From Pseudonocardiales bacterium (GTDB lineage Bacteria > Actinomycetota > Actinomycetes > Mycobacteriales > Jatrophihabitantaceae): a stretch of 5,387 nucleotides of DNA. The stretch is from contig JAVEEO010000555.1 of assembly GCA_030840415.1 (NCBI GenBank), forward strand, positions 1-5,387. The letters are read 5' to 3'. This document shows, piece after piece, positions 1 through 5,028 of this stretch (its first letter is position 1; every line of letters starts with the position of its first letter). The notes below the pieces were generated by a model. It was not told the DNA's origin. It saw nothing but the letters and a program-made list of their open reading frames with translations, and did not search any database. A program made the position numbers and the translations under genes.

Positions 1-711
1 GCGGTGCGCGGCCAGCGCGAGGCAGCCATGCTGCAGCGGGCCGCGCAGGCTCCCGCGCTGCCGTCCGGCCTGCTCGACCGGCTGGCCGGGCTGCCGATGT
101 CGGCCACGCTGCCCCCGCCGCGCGGCGGCCTGCCGACGGTCCTCGGCGCCGACGGCACCGCGATGTTCGTCGCCCATGACGTGCACCAGGCCGGCCTGCA
201 CCAGGCTCAGGCGCACCAGGCCGAGGTGGACCGGGCCGACCTGCACCGGGCCGAGGTGGACCGGCCCGCCGGAACCGATGGGAACCACCCCGCGGCCGGC
301 GATCCGGACGACCACGGCCGGCCGTCCCACCGGCGCGGCGCGCTGCCGGTGACGGTGCTGGCCTCGGCCGCCGCCGTGGTCGCGGCCGGAACCTTCGGCA
401 GCCATGTCTCGACCCTGGCCGCCGCCGACCGGCCGACCCCGGCCGGCGCGGCCAACGTGGCCGGCTCGCTGACCGGCACCCGCAACGTCACGCTGCGCAC
501 GCCCGGCCCGTTGATCGGCACCGGGTCGCTGCTGGCCACCAGCGGTTCAGCGAGCACCGCCCCGCAGTGGGAAACCCTGCCGCACGCGACGTCGGTGACC
601 GTGGCCCCGGCGCACCGGCCGGTCTGGCAGCTCGACGGGGCCTCCACCGCCGGACGGCTGCAGGCCGGCCTTCCGTCGATGCTGACCGGGATGCCCACTG
701 CTACCCCGTAA
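1..711 (+). CDS. Membrane-anchored anti-sigma factor (RseA-like), 3' part
   Basis: The frame is open from the left edge to TAA at 709-711, so the true start is upstream. Counting from the codon at base 4, residues 1-31 (RGQREAAML, then SGLLDRLAGLP) look like the helix that follows the HxxxCxxC zinc site of ZAS-type anti-sigma factors; that site would lie just off the edge. Residues about 60-90 form a five-residue repeat rich in His, Gln, Asp, Arg and Ala. Residues about 112-131 are one hydrophobic segment preceded by RPSHRR, which predicts a cytoplasmic N-terminus and an outside tail of about 100 Thr/Ser/Ala/Gly-rich residues with no recognised domain. The role would be to sequester an ECF sigma factor at the membrane until stress releases it. 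The identification rests mainly on position before htrA and tatB, as rseA in mycobacteria, plus the short helix match. Mycobacterial RseA is shorter and soluble, so the membrane anchor is a difference. A generic zinc-finger membrane protein is the alternative. Confidence 0.72.
   Translation, partial: AVRGQREAAMLQRAAQAPALPSGLLDRLAGLPMSATLPPPRGGLPTVLGADGTAMFVAHDVHQAGLHQAQAHQAEVDRADLHRAEVDRPAGTDGNHPAAGDPDDHGRPSHRRGALPVTVLASAAAVVAAGTFGSHVSTLAAADRPTPAGAANVAGSLTGTRNVTLRTPGPLIGTGSLLATSGSASTAPQWETLPHATSVTVAPAHRPVWQLDGASTAGRLQAGLPSMLTGMPTATP
184..273 (+). repeat. 15-bp tandem repeat (six units) in the anti-sigma gene
   Basis: Six consecutive 15-base units start at 184, 199, 214, 229, 244 and 259. They encode HQAGL, HQAQA, HQAEV, DRADL, HRAEV and a degenerate DRPAG. 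The pair starting at 214 and 244 is nearly identical for about 21 bases, so there is also a 30-base higher-order repeat. The register keeps the reading frame. Read as A-x-[LV]-x-x, the units resemble the pentapeptide-repeat motif, but there are too few for a stable beta-helix. The repeat sits in the cytoplasmic linker between the sigma-binding part and the membrane segment. Confidence 0.85.
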
Positions 712-723
712 CTACCGGATCGC

Positions 724-796
724 GGCCGGCTGCCGAAGGGAACTGGCAGAGCCGGCGCCGGGCAACCGGCTGCCCCCGATCGGCAGCCGGGGTTGG
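724..796 (+). terminator. Two tandem hairpins between anti-sigma gene and htrA
   Basis: The second hairpin is the strong one: CCGGCTGCC at 766-774 pairs perfectly with GGCAGCCGG at 782-790 around a 7-base loop. It can be extended by AA/TT pairing past a two-G bulge. The first hairpin pairs GCCGGCTGCC near 725-734 with GGCAGAGCCGGC at 745-756, with a two-base bulge. There is no U-tract, as is common for terminators in high-GC actinomycetes. The structure starts about 15 bases after the anti-sigma stop and about 95 bases before the htrA start, so it may end or reduce read-through into htrA. Because the two left arms share the same nine bases, alternative pairings are possible. Confidence 0.5.
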
Positions 797-880
797 TCCG
801 GGCCACGTCGCTCGGGCAGACTCGGGTCAGGCAGGATGGCGGCCGGCGCGGTTCGGCCACCGGATCGGTGCGACAGGGAC

Positions 881-886
881 GGAGGG
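881..886 (+). promoter_or_regulatory. Ribosome binding site of htrA
   Basis: GGAGGG lies three bases before the GTG at 890. It fixes that GTG as the start in preference to the in-frame ATG at 836, which has no comparable site and would add 18 residues unlike the rest of the tail. Confidence 0.7.
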
Positions 887-889
887 TCG

Positions 890-2476
890 GTGAGCGACGC
901 TGGAAGCGACCCCGCCAACGACTCCGCCCCCGGCACCGCCGGCTCGTCACCCTTCGCCCGTCCGGACGGGGCCGAGGGGTCGTTCCAGCCGCTGCCGGTG
1001 AACGAGCGGGCGGCGCCGTCCGTGCGGCCGCAGGCCTCGGAGGCGGACCGGCAGGCCTTCGGCGCACCGCCGGGCTCGGAGGCGGTGTTCGCACCGGCGC
1101 CGGGCCACCGGCTGCCGCCCCGGCACACCCCCGTCCAGCAGCCGGTGCCGGCCGAGCTCGCCGAGCTCTACGCCGGAACCGGGGCATTCGCGCCGGCGCC
1201 CGGGGACCGGTTGACGGCCGCCCTGCCCGGCCCGGGCTCGCCCTGGTGGAAGGCGGACGCCGCGGTCGACCCGTGGCGCGACCCGCAGTCGCCGTACTGG
1301 ATCGCCGGGCCACCGGTGTATGCCGACGACGAGGTCGTCGGCATGGCCGACACCCCGGACGAGGACGGGCCGGACGACGGCCCGTCCCCGCCGAAGGCCG
1401 GCCGGCGGGCCCGGTTCGGCCTCTCAGCGCTGGCCCTGGTCCTGGTGGCAGGGCTGATCGCCGGCCTGGTGGGCGGCGGGGTGGGTTACTGGCTGTCGCA
1501 GCGGGCCCATGCGGTGCTGACCGATCCGAACGTCAAGCTGGCCACCACCGGCACGCCCGCCAACCGGCCGCCCGGGTCGGTGGCCGACATCGCCAAGCGG
1601 GTCAGCCCGGCGGTGGTCTCGATCGACGTCCGGACCGCCGACGCGGCCGGCGCCGGTTCGGGCGTGATCATCGACGAGGCCGGCTACATCCTCACCAACA
1701 ACCACGTGGTGGCCTTCGCCGAGTCCCCGACCATCCGGGTGGTGTTCGCCGACCGGTCCTCCAGCCCCGCCAAGGTGGTCGGCACCGATCCGCGCAACGA
1801 CCTGGCCGTGATCAAGGTCGACAAGACCGGGCTCACGGTGGCCAGCCTGGGGGACTCCGACAAGCTCGCGGTCGGCGATCCGGTGGTGGCGATCGGCAAC
1901 CCGCTGGGGTTGCGCGGCACCGTCACCGCCGGCATCGTCTCGGCGCTGAAGCGGCCGCTGCGGCTGCCGGGTGAGAACGGCGAGCCGGACGCGGTGATCG
2001 ATGCCGTGCAGACCGACGCCTCGATCAACCCGGGCAACTCCGGCGGCGCGCTGGTGGATGCCGCCGGCGCGGTGGTCGGCATCAACACCGCGATCGCCTC
2101 GCTGGGCCAGGCCGGTGCCCAGAGCGGCAACATCGGGGTCGGCTTCGCCATCCCGGTCAACACCGCCCGGGCGGTCGCCGAGGAGCTGATCCACACCGGC
2201 AAGGTGCGCCATGCCGACCTGGGGGCCAGCAGCCGCAGCGTCACCGACGGCAGCCGGGACGGCGCCTACCTGGTGCAGATCGTGCCGAACGGGCCGGCCG
2301 CCAAGGCCGGGCTGAAGGAGGGCGACGTGGTCACCCTGTACGGCGACAGCCTGATCGACTCCGGCGACGCGCTCACCGTCGCGGTGGCCGAATCCAAGCC
2401 CGGGGACACCGTGGTGCTGCGCTACGTCCGCAACGGCGTCACCGGGCAGGCCAAGGTCACGCTCGGCAGCAGCTGA
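890..2476 (+). CDS. htrA: HtrA/DegP-type membrane serine protease with PDZ domain
   Basis: This envelope quality-control protease (528 aa) cleaves misfolded or signalling substrates outside the membrane. Residues 1-175 are a Pro/Ala-rich cytoplasmic tail with four short F-[AG]-x-x-x-G motifs and a WWKADAAVDPWRDP segment of the type seen in actinobacterial HtrA tails. Residues about 177-199 form one membrane segment after the basic GRRAR. Residues about 230-430 are a trypsin-like domain with an intact catalytic triad: His272 in TNNHVV, Asp304 in RNDLAVIKV and Ser384 in NPGNSGGAL. Residues about 440-525 are a single C-terminal PDZ domain. The length is close to mycobacterial HtrA. Position between the anti-sigma gene and tatB matches the mycobacterial order, so it may be controlled by the cognate ECF sigma factor, though no clear ECF promoter was found in the leader. 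A perfect 11-bp inverted repeat at 1320-1344 lies within the gene. All key residues are present and no frameshift is seen. Confidence 0.95.
   Translation: MSDAGSDPANDSAPGTAGSSPFARPDGAEGSFQPLPVNERAAPSVRPQASEADRQAFGAPPGSEAVFAPAPGHRLPPRHTPVQQPVPAELAELYAGTGAFAPAPGDRLTAALPGPGSPWWKADAAVDPWRDPQSPYWIAGPPVYADDEVVGMADTPDEDGPDDGPSPPKAGRRARFGLSALALVLVAGLIAGLVGGGVGYWLSQRAHAVLTDPNVKLATTGTPANRPPGSVADIAKRVSPAVVSIDVRTADAAGAGSGVIIDEAGYILTNNHVVAFAESPTIRVVFADRSSSPAKVVGTDPRNDLAVIKVDKTGLTVASLGDSDKLAVGDPVVAIGNPLGLRGTVTAGIVSALKRPLRLPGENGEPDAVIDAVQTDASINPGNSGGALVDAAGAVVGINTAIASLGQAGAQSGNIGVGFAIPVNTARAVAEELIHTGKVRHADLGASSRSVTDGSRDGAYLVQIVPNGPAAKAGLKEGDVVTLYGDSLIDSGDALTVAVAESKPGDTVVLRYVRNGVTGQAKVTLGSS
1320..1344 (+). 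repeat. Perfect 11-bp inverted repeat inside htrA
   Basis: ATGCCGACGAC at 1320-1330 is the exact reverse complement of GTCGTCGGCAT at 1334-1344, with GAG between. It encodes part of YADDEVVGM, in the acidic linker before the membrane segment. Confidence 0.85.
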
Positions 2477-2483
2477 GTCCGGT

Positions 2484-2495
2484 TAGGCTGGGTGC
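2484..2495 (+). promoter_or_regulatory. Candidate -10 box of a leaderless tatB transcript
   Basis: TAGGCT at 2484-2489 fits the actinobacterial TANNNT -10 consensus and lies six bases before the tatB GTG at 2496. There is no Shine-Dalgarno sequence in the 19-base gap after htrA. No good -35 box was found. tatB could instead be translated by re-initiation after the htrA stop. Confidence 0.4.
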
Positions 2496-2891
2496 GTGTT
2501 CAACATCGGTCCGCTGGAGTTCGTGGTGCTCGCCGCGGTCGCGCTGATCGTGTTCGGCCCCGACCGGTTGCCCGAGCTGGCCAAGGACGCCGCCCGGATG
2601 CTGCGGGCGCTGCGCGAGGTGGCCCAGGGCGCGCGCAGCCAGCTCAACTCCGAGCTCGGCCCGGAGTTCGCCGACTTCGACCTGTCCTCGCTGAACCCGC
2701 GCACCGCGATCAAGAACGCGCTGCTGGGCGACGACGACTTCGGCTCGCTGAACCCGACCGAGTCGATCCAGCGGGCGCTGCGCGGCGAGGACGACCCGGT
2801 GCGGCCGCCGCCGGTCGACCTGAGCAAGCCGGCGGCGACCCCGCCGCTGGCTCCCGGCGAGCGGCCCCCGATCGACCCCGAGGCGACCTGA
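2496..2891 (+). CDS. tatB: Sec-independent protein translocase subunit TatB
   Basis: TatB (131 aa) works with TatC to bind twin-arginine signal peptides and export folded proteins across the membrane. It begins MFNIGPLEFVVL, matching the TatB N-terminus, with Glu8 in the membrane segment (residues about 4-20). The FGP hinge follows at 20-22, then an amphipathic helix starting DRLPELAKDAARMLRALREV (23-42). The MFxIG start and the long variable tail favour TatB over TatA. Residues 65-81 and 84-100 are a diverged tandem copy of SLNPxxxIxxALxGxDD. The end is Pro-rich and probably disordered. The GTG at 2496 is chosen because it starts exactly at the MFNIG family start; an upstream GTG at 2492 is in another frame. 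The gene lies 19 bases after htrA and is probably co-transcribed with it, with a possible promoter of its own. The assignment is secure; the tail is unusual. Confidence 0.93.
   Translation: MFNIGPLEFVVLAAVALIVFGPDRLPELAKDAARMLRALREVAQGARSQLNSELGPEFADFDLSSLNPRTAIKNALLGDDDFGSLNPTESIQRALRGEDDPVRPPPVDLSKPAATPPLAPGERPPIDPEAT
2688..2795 (+). repeat. 19-residue (57-bp) internal tandem duplication in tatB
   Basis: The segments at 2688-2738 and 2745-2795 both begin TCGCTGAACCCG and encode SLNPRTAIKNALLGDDD and SLNPTESIQRALRGEDD. Ten of 17 residues are identical at a constant 19-residue spacing. Confidence 0.75.
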
Positions 2892-2900
2892 GCCCCTCTC

Positions 2901-2960
2901 AGAAGTGGATCTTCATCGAGTTCGGCTGTCCGGGCGATCGAAACCGATGAAGATCTCCAC
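2901..2960. terminator. Long imperfect palindrome between convergent tatB and mrp
   Basis: GATCTTCATCG at 2908-2918 is the exact reverse complement of CGATGAAGATC at 2945-2955. The symmetry continues inward (TTCG at 2921-2924 against CGAA at 2939-2942) to a centre near 2931, with about 18 of 24 positions symmetric. It starts 17 bases after the tatB stop and ends about 30 bases before the mrp stop on the other strand. That is the place for a bidirectional terminator serving both genes. No U-tract is present. The arms are richer in A and T than the flanks, so a protein-binding site or a small repeat element is the alternative. Confidence 0.6.
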
Positions 2961-2987
2961 CGGCCGGCCACCCGCGCCAGGTGCGGG

Positions 2988-4148
2988 TCAGCGGCTGGCC
3001 ACCGACAGCCCGAGCGGGCGGCCCACCAGGCTGCGCTGCCGGGCGGCGAGGCTGTCGGCGATCGCGGCGAAGGCCCGGCCGGCGGCCGAGTCGGGCCGGT
3101 CCAGCACGATCGGGATGCCCTCGTCGCCGCCCTCGCGGATCGCCACGTCGATCGGCACCTGGCCGAGCAGTCCCACCTTGGTGCCGGTGGAGGCGGTCAG
3201 CGACTCGGCGACCGCCTGGCCGCCGCCGGCGCCGAACAGCTCCATCCGGCTGCCGTCCGGCAGGTCCAGCCAGCTCATGTTCTCCACCACGCCGACGATC
3301 TGCTGGTGCGTCTGCAGCGCGATCGAACCCGCGCGCTCGGCCACCTCGCGGGCGGCCAGTTGCGGCGTGGTGACCACCAGCAGCTCCGCCGAGGGCACCA
3401 GCTGGGCGAGGGAGATGGCGATGTCGCCGGTGCCCGGCGGCAGGTCCATCAGCAGCACGTCCAGCTCGCCCCAGTAGACGTCGGCGAGGAACTGTTGCAG
3501 GGCCCGGTGCAGCATCGGGCCGCGCCACACCACCGCGGTGTTTCCCGGGGTGAACATCCCGATCGAGATGACCTTCACCCCGTGCGCCTGCGGCGGCATG
3601 ATCATCTTCTCGACCTGGGTGGGCTTGCCGGTCACGCCGAGCATCCGGGGCACCGAGAAGCCGTAGATGTCGGCGTCCAGTACCCCCACCCGCAGCCCGC
3701 GCTGGGCGAGGGCGACCGCCAGGTTCACCGTCACCGAGCTCTTGCCCACGCCGCCCTTGCCGGAGGCGACGGCATAGACCCGGGTGGGCGAGCCGGGCTG
3801 GGCGAACGGGATCTCGTTCACCGGGTTGTCGCCGCGCAGCTTCGTCCGCAGCTCGGTGCGCTGGGTGTCGGACATGACACCCAGCTCCACCGCGACCGAG
3901 GACACCCCCGGCACCGCCGACACCGCGGCCGTCACGTCGGTGGTCAGCTTCTCCCGCATCGGGCAGCCGGCGACGGTCAGCAGCACCCGGACGCTGGTCG
4001 CGCCGTCGGGGGCCACGCTGACCCGCTCCACCATGCCCAACTCGGTGATCGGCCGGTGGATCTCCGGATCCTGCACGCCGGCCAGGGCCGCCGAGATCGC
4101 TGCTTGGAGGGTGTTCGGGTCCCGCTCTACCTCTTGACTGGAAGACAC
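2988..4148 (-). CDS. mrp: Mrp/ApbC-type iron-sulfur cluster carrier ATPase
   Basis: Mrp proteins (here 386 aa) are cytosolic P-loop ATPases that help load iron-sulfur clusters onto apoproteins. Residues about 11-100 are the N-terminal MIP18/DUF59 domain, with VQDPEIHRPITELGMV and the conserved GCPMREKL (Cys62). Residues about 122-370 are the ATPase, with the deviant Walker A SGKGGVGKSS (129-138, signature Lys131), DADIYG (158-163) and Walker B VLLMDLPPGTGD (231-242). The CxxC pair found in many Mrp/ApbC proteins after VENMS is absent: the segment reads VENMSWLDLPDGSRMELFGAGGG with no cysteine. From memory, mycobacterial Mrp also lacks it. The GTG at 4148 is chosen because the family domain begins shortly after it and AGGA lies eight bases upstream; the open frame continues further upstream into marR, but only as a shadow. 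It is convergent with tatB and divergent from the MarR gene, in the same neighbourhood as in mycobacteria but without the intervening genes found there. Confidence 0.95.
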   Translation of the reverse strand: MSSSQEVERDPNTLQAAISAALAGVQDPEIHRPITELGMVERVSVAPDGATSVRVLLTVAGCPMREKLTTDVTAAVSAVPGVSSVAVELGVMSDTQRTELRTKLRGDNPVNEIPFAQPGSPTRVYAVASGKGGVGKSSVTVNLAVALAQRGLRVGVLDADIYGFSVPRMLGVTGKPTQVEKMIMPPQAHGVKVISIGMFTPGNTAVVWRGPMLHRALQQFLADVYWGELDVLLMDLPPGTGDIAISLAQLVPSAELLVVTTPQLAAREVAERAGSIALQTHQQIVGVVENMSWLDLPDGSRMELFGAGGGQAVAESLTASTGTKVGLLGQVPIDVAIREGGDEGIPIVLDRPDSAAGRAFAAIADSLAARQRSLVGRPLGLSVASR

Positions 4149-4193
4149 AGGAAAGATCCTACGGCGGTGTCCGGCGTCACTACGATGTGTGCG
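4149..4193. promoter_or_regulatory. Divergent promoter region of mrp and the MarR gene
   Basis: Only 45 bases separate the two starts. On the minus strand TAGGAT (4161-4156) lies seven bases before the mrp GTG at 4148. On the plus strand TACGAT (4181-4186) lies seven bases before the GTG at 4194. Both match TANNNT, and the spacing is what a leaderless transcript needs. The AGGA inside TAGGAT could also serve as a Shine-Dalgarno for mrp. Clear -35 boxes are lacking. The marR -10 box is flanked by TCAC and GTGTG, a possible autoregulatory operator. The two promoters overlap, so one bound protein could affect both. Confidence 0.45.
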
Positions 4194-4736
4194 GTGATGT
4201 CCGAATCCGAGCTGGCCTCCGGGGCCACTCCGGCGCCACCGGCCGCGGCAGGGTCGGGGCAGCCGGTCAGTCCCGACGACTGGCGGCTGGTCGTCTGGCG
4301 CAGCTTCCTGCGTACTCACAACCACCTGCTGCGCCAGCTGGAGCAGCAGCTGGTCGAGCACGGCAAGCTCGCGCTGGGCAACTACGACGTGCTGGTCCAG
4401 CTGGCCGAGGCGCCGGGCAACCGGTTGCGGATGTCGGAACTGGCCGAGGCGGTGCTGCTGTCGCGCAGCGGCCTGACCAGGCTGGTCGACCGGTTGCAGA
4501 AGGACGGGCTGGTGCAACGGCAGCCCGACCCCGAGGACGCCCGGGGGATGTACACCGTGCTGACCGCCAAGGGCCGCAACACCCTGCGCGACGCCTCGCG
4601 GGTGCACCTGGCCGGGGTCAGCAGCCTGGTGCTGGACCGGCTGTCCGAGACCCAGCTGCGCCAGCTGGAGGCCCTGATGATCCAGCTCGACCCGGCAGCG
4701 GCGACGCCACCGGCCGGCCAGCAGCCCGGCGACTGA
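4194..4736 (+). CDS. MarR-family transcriptional regulator
   Basis: This is a winged helix-turn-helix DNA-binding protein of about 180 aa that would act as a dimer, usually repressing nearby genes until a small ligand or oxidant releases it. Counting from the ATG at 4197, residues 1-25 are a Ser/Ala/Pro-rich leader. Residues about 26-55 form the first dimerisation helix. Residues about 58-130 are the winged HTH, with the recognition helix SRSGLTRLVDRLQ (89-101) and the wing QPDPEDARGMYTVLTAKG with the conserved Asp114/Arg116. Residues about 130-165 form the closing dimer helices. Starts are possible at ATG 4185, GTG 4194 and ATG 4197. GTG 4194 is preferred because a TACGAT box ends seven bases before it and no Shine-Dalgarno is visible; ATG 4197 is almost as good and differs by one residue. 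No cysteine is present, so thiol-based redox sensing is unlikely. The gene diverges from mrp and precedes an oxidoreductase, which may be its target. The ligand is unknown. Confidence 0.9.
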   Translation: MMSESELASGATPAPPAAAGSGQPVSPDDWRLVVWRSFLRTHNHLLRQLEQQLVEHGKLALGNYDVLVQLAEAPGNRLRMSELAEAVLLSRSGLTRLVDRLQKDGLVQRQPDPEDARGMYTVLTAKGRNTLRDASRVHLAGVSSLVLDRLSETQLRQLEALMIQLDPAAATPPAGQQPGD

Positions 4737-4754
4737 CCGGCTCCGTGCCCGGCG

Positions 4755-4803
4755 ATACCGGCCGGCACCGGTGCCGGAATCGAGTGCCAGCGAACGCCGG
4801 TAT
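4755..4803 (+). terminator. Structured hairpin region after the MarR gene
   Basis: A perfect 16-base palindrome at 4762-4777 (CCGGCACCGGTGCCGG) can form a 6-bp stem about 25 bases after the MarR stop. An outer 8-bp stem, ATACCGGC at 4755-4762 with GCCGGTAT at 4796-4803, can enclose or compete with it. There is no U-tract. Termination of the MarR transcript is the likely role. Confidence 0.45.
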
Positions 4804-4877
4804 TGGATCGGTGTCGAAGAACTGTCGATTGATTGCAGTCACCGGCGGATAGATTTCTCGCGGAGCGGACCGAGTGC

Positions 4878-4907
4878 TGGACGCCGTCCGGCCTCACACC
4901 TAGTGTG
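4878..4907 (+). promoter_or_regulatory. Candidate promoter and overlapping operator of the oxidoreductase gene
   Basis: TGGACG (4878-4883) and TAGTGT (4901-4906) are separated by 17 bases and resemble a sigma-70-type -35/-10 pair, each matching imperfectly. An inverted repeat, CACAC-CTA-GTGTG at 4895-4907, lies over the -10 box, as expected for a repressor site. The adjacent MarR protein is the obvious candidate ligand. Transcription would start near 4913 and give a leader of about 115 bases. A weaker pair, TTGATT (4829-4834) and TAGATT (4850-4855), lies upstream with a short 15-base spacer. Confidence 0.35.
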
Positions 4908-5021
4908 TCGGCTACCGAGCGAGCGGCAGCTGAGGGATCAGTCGCTGACGCATATCTGATCGGACAAACAATTGCCGTGGCCCGCGATCGCGCGGCGGCG
5001 CTCGCCGGGACGGAGAGGTAG
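4905..5021 (+). CDS. Possible small ORF (38 aa) ahead of the oxidoreductase gene
   Basis: A GTG at 4905 opens a 38-codon frame, ending at TAG 5019-5021, seven bases before the oxidoreductase ATG. The predicted peptide begins MSATERAAAEGSVADAYLIG and is Ala-rich and probably helical, with no recognised family. The frame is open further upstream, to a TTG at 4833. Against it, third-position GC is much lower than in the neighbouring genes, no Shine-Dalgarno precedes GTG 4905, and that GTG lies inside the candidate -10 box. For it, the end overlaps the oxidoreductase Shine-Dalgarno, as in translational coupling. It is probably non-coding leader. Confidence 0.15.
   Translation: MSATERAAAEGSVADAYLIGQTIAVARDRAAALAGTER
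5012..5018 (+). promoter_or_regulatory. Ribosome binding site of the oxidoreductase gene
   Basis: GGAGAGG lies ten bases before the ATG at 5029 and supports that start. It is the only clear purine-rich site in the 292-base gap. Confidence 0.65.
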
Positions 5022-5028
5022 TCACGAC

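Noticed and set aside
388..409. GGAACC...GTCT as an ECF promoter inside the anti-sigma gene
   Set aside because: The 12-base spacer is too short for known ECF promoters, and GGAACC recurs by chance in this DNA (also at 271 and 281).
738..744. GGGAACT as an ECF (SigE-type) -35 box for htrA
   Set aside because: No GTT-type -10 element lies 15-18 bases downstream, and the motif falls in the loop of the first hairpin.
207..1313. Long minus-strand open frame (368 codons) opposite the anti-sigma and htrA genes
   Set aside because: Its product is Arg/Pro/Ala-rich low-complexity sequence typical of an antisense shadow in GC-rich DNA, and it crosses two supported plus-strand genes.
793..1974. Plus-strand 393-codon frame overlapping htrA
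   Set aside because: Arg/Gly-rich shadow in another frame of htrA, whose protease motifs and Shine-Dalgarno are clear.
1424..2212. Minus-strand 262-codon frame opposite the protease domain
   Set aside because: His/Asp/Gly-rich shadow with no domain; the opposite strand holds the intact catalytic triad.
3306..4184. Upstream extension of the MarR reading frame across mrp
   Set aside because: The frame stays open by base composition only; it would read antisense through the ATPase domain of mrp and has no MarR-like sequence before about 4194.
4771..4959. 62-codon frame from GTG 4771 in the gap after the MarR gene
   Set aside because: It starts inside a palindrome, has no Shine-Dalgarno, mixed third-position bases and no recognisable motif.
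4983..4992. CGCGATCGCG palindrome before the oxidoreductase gene
   Set aside because: Ten-base self-complementary GC-rich words are common in this composition; no second copy or promoter relation was seen.
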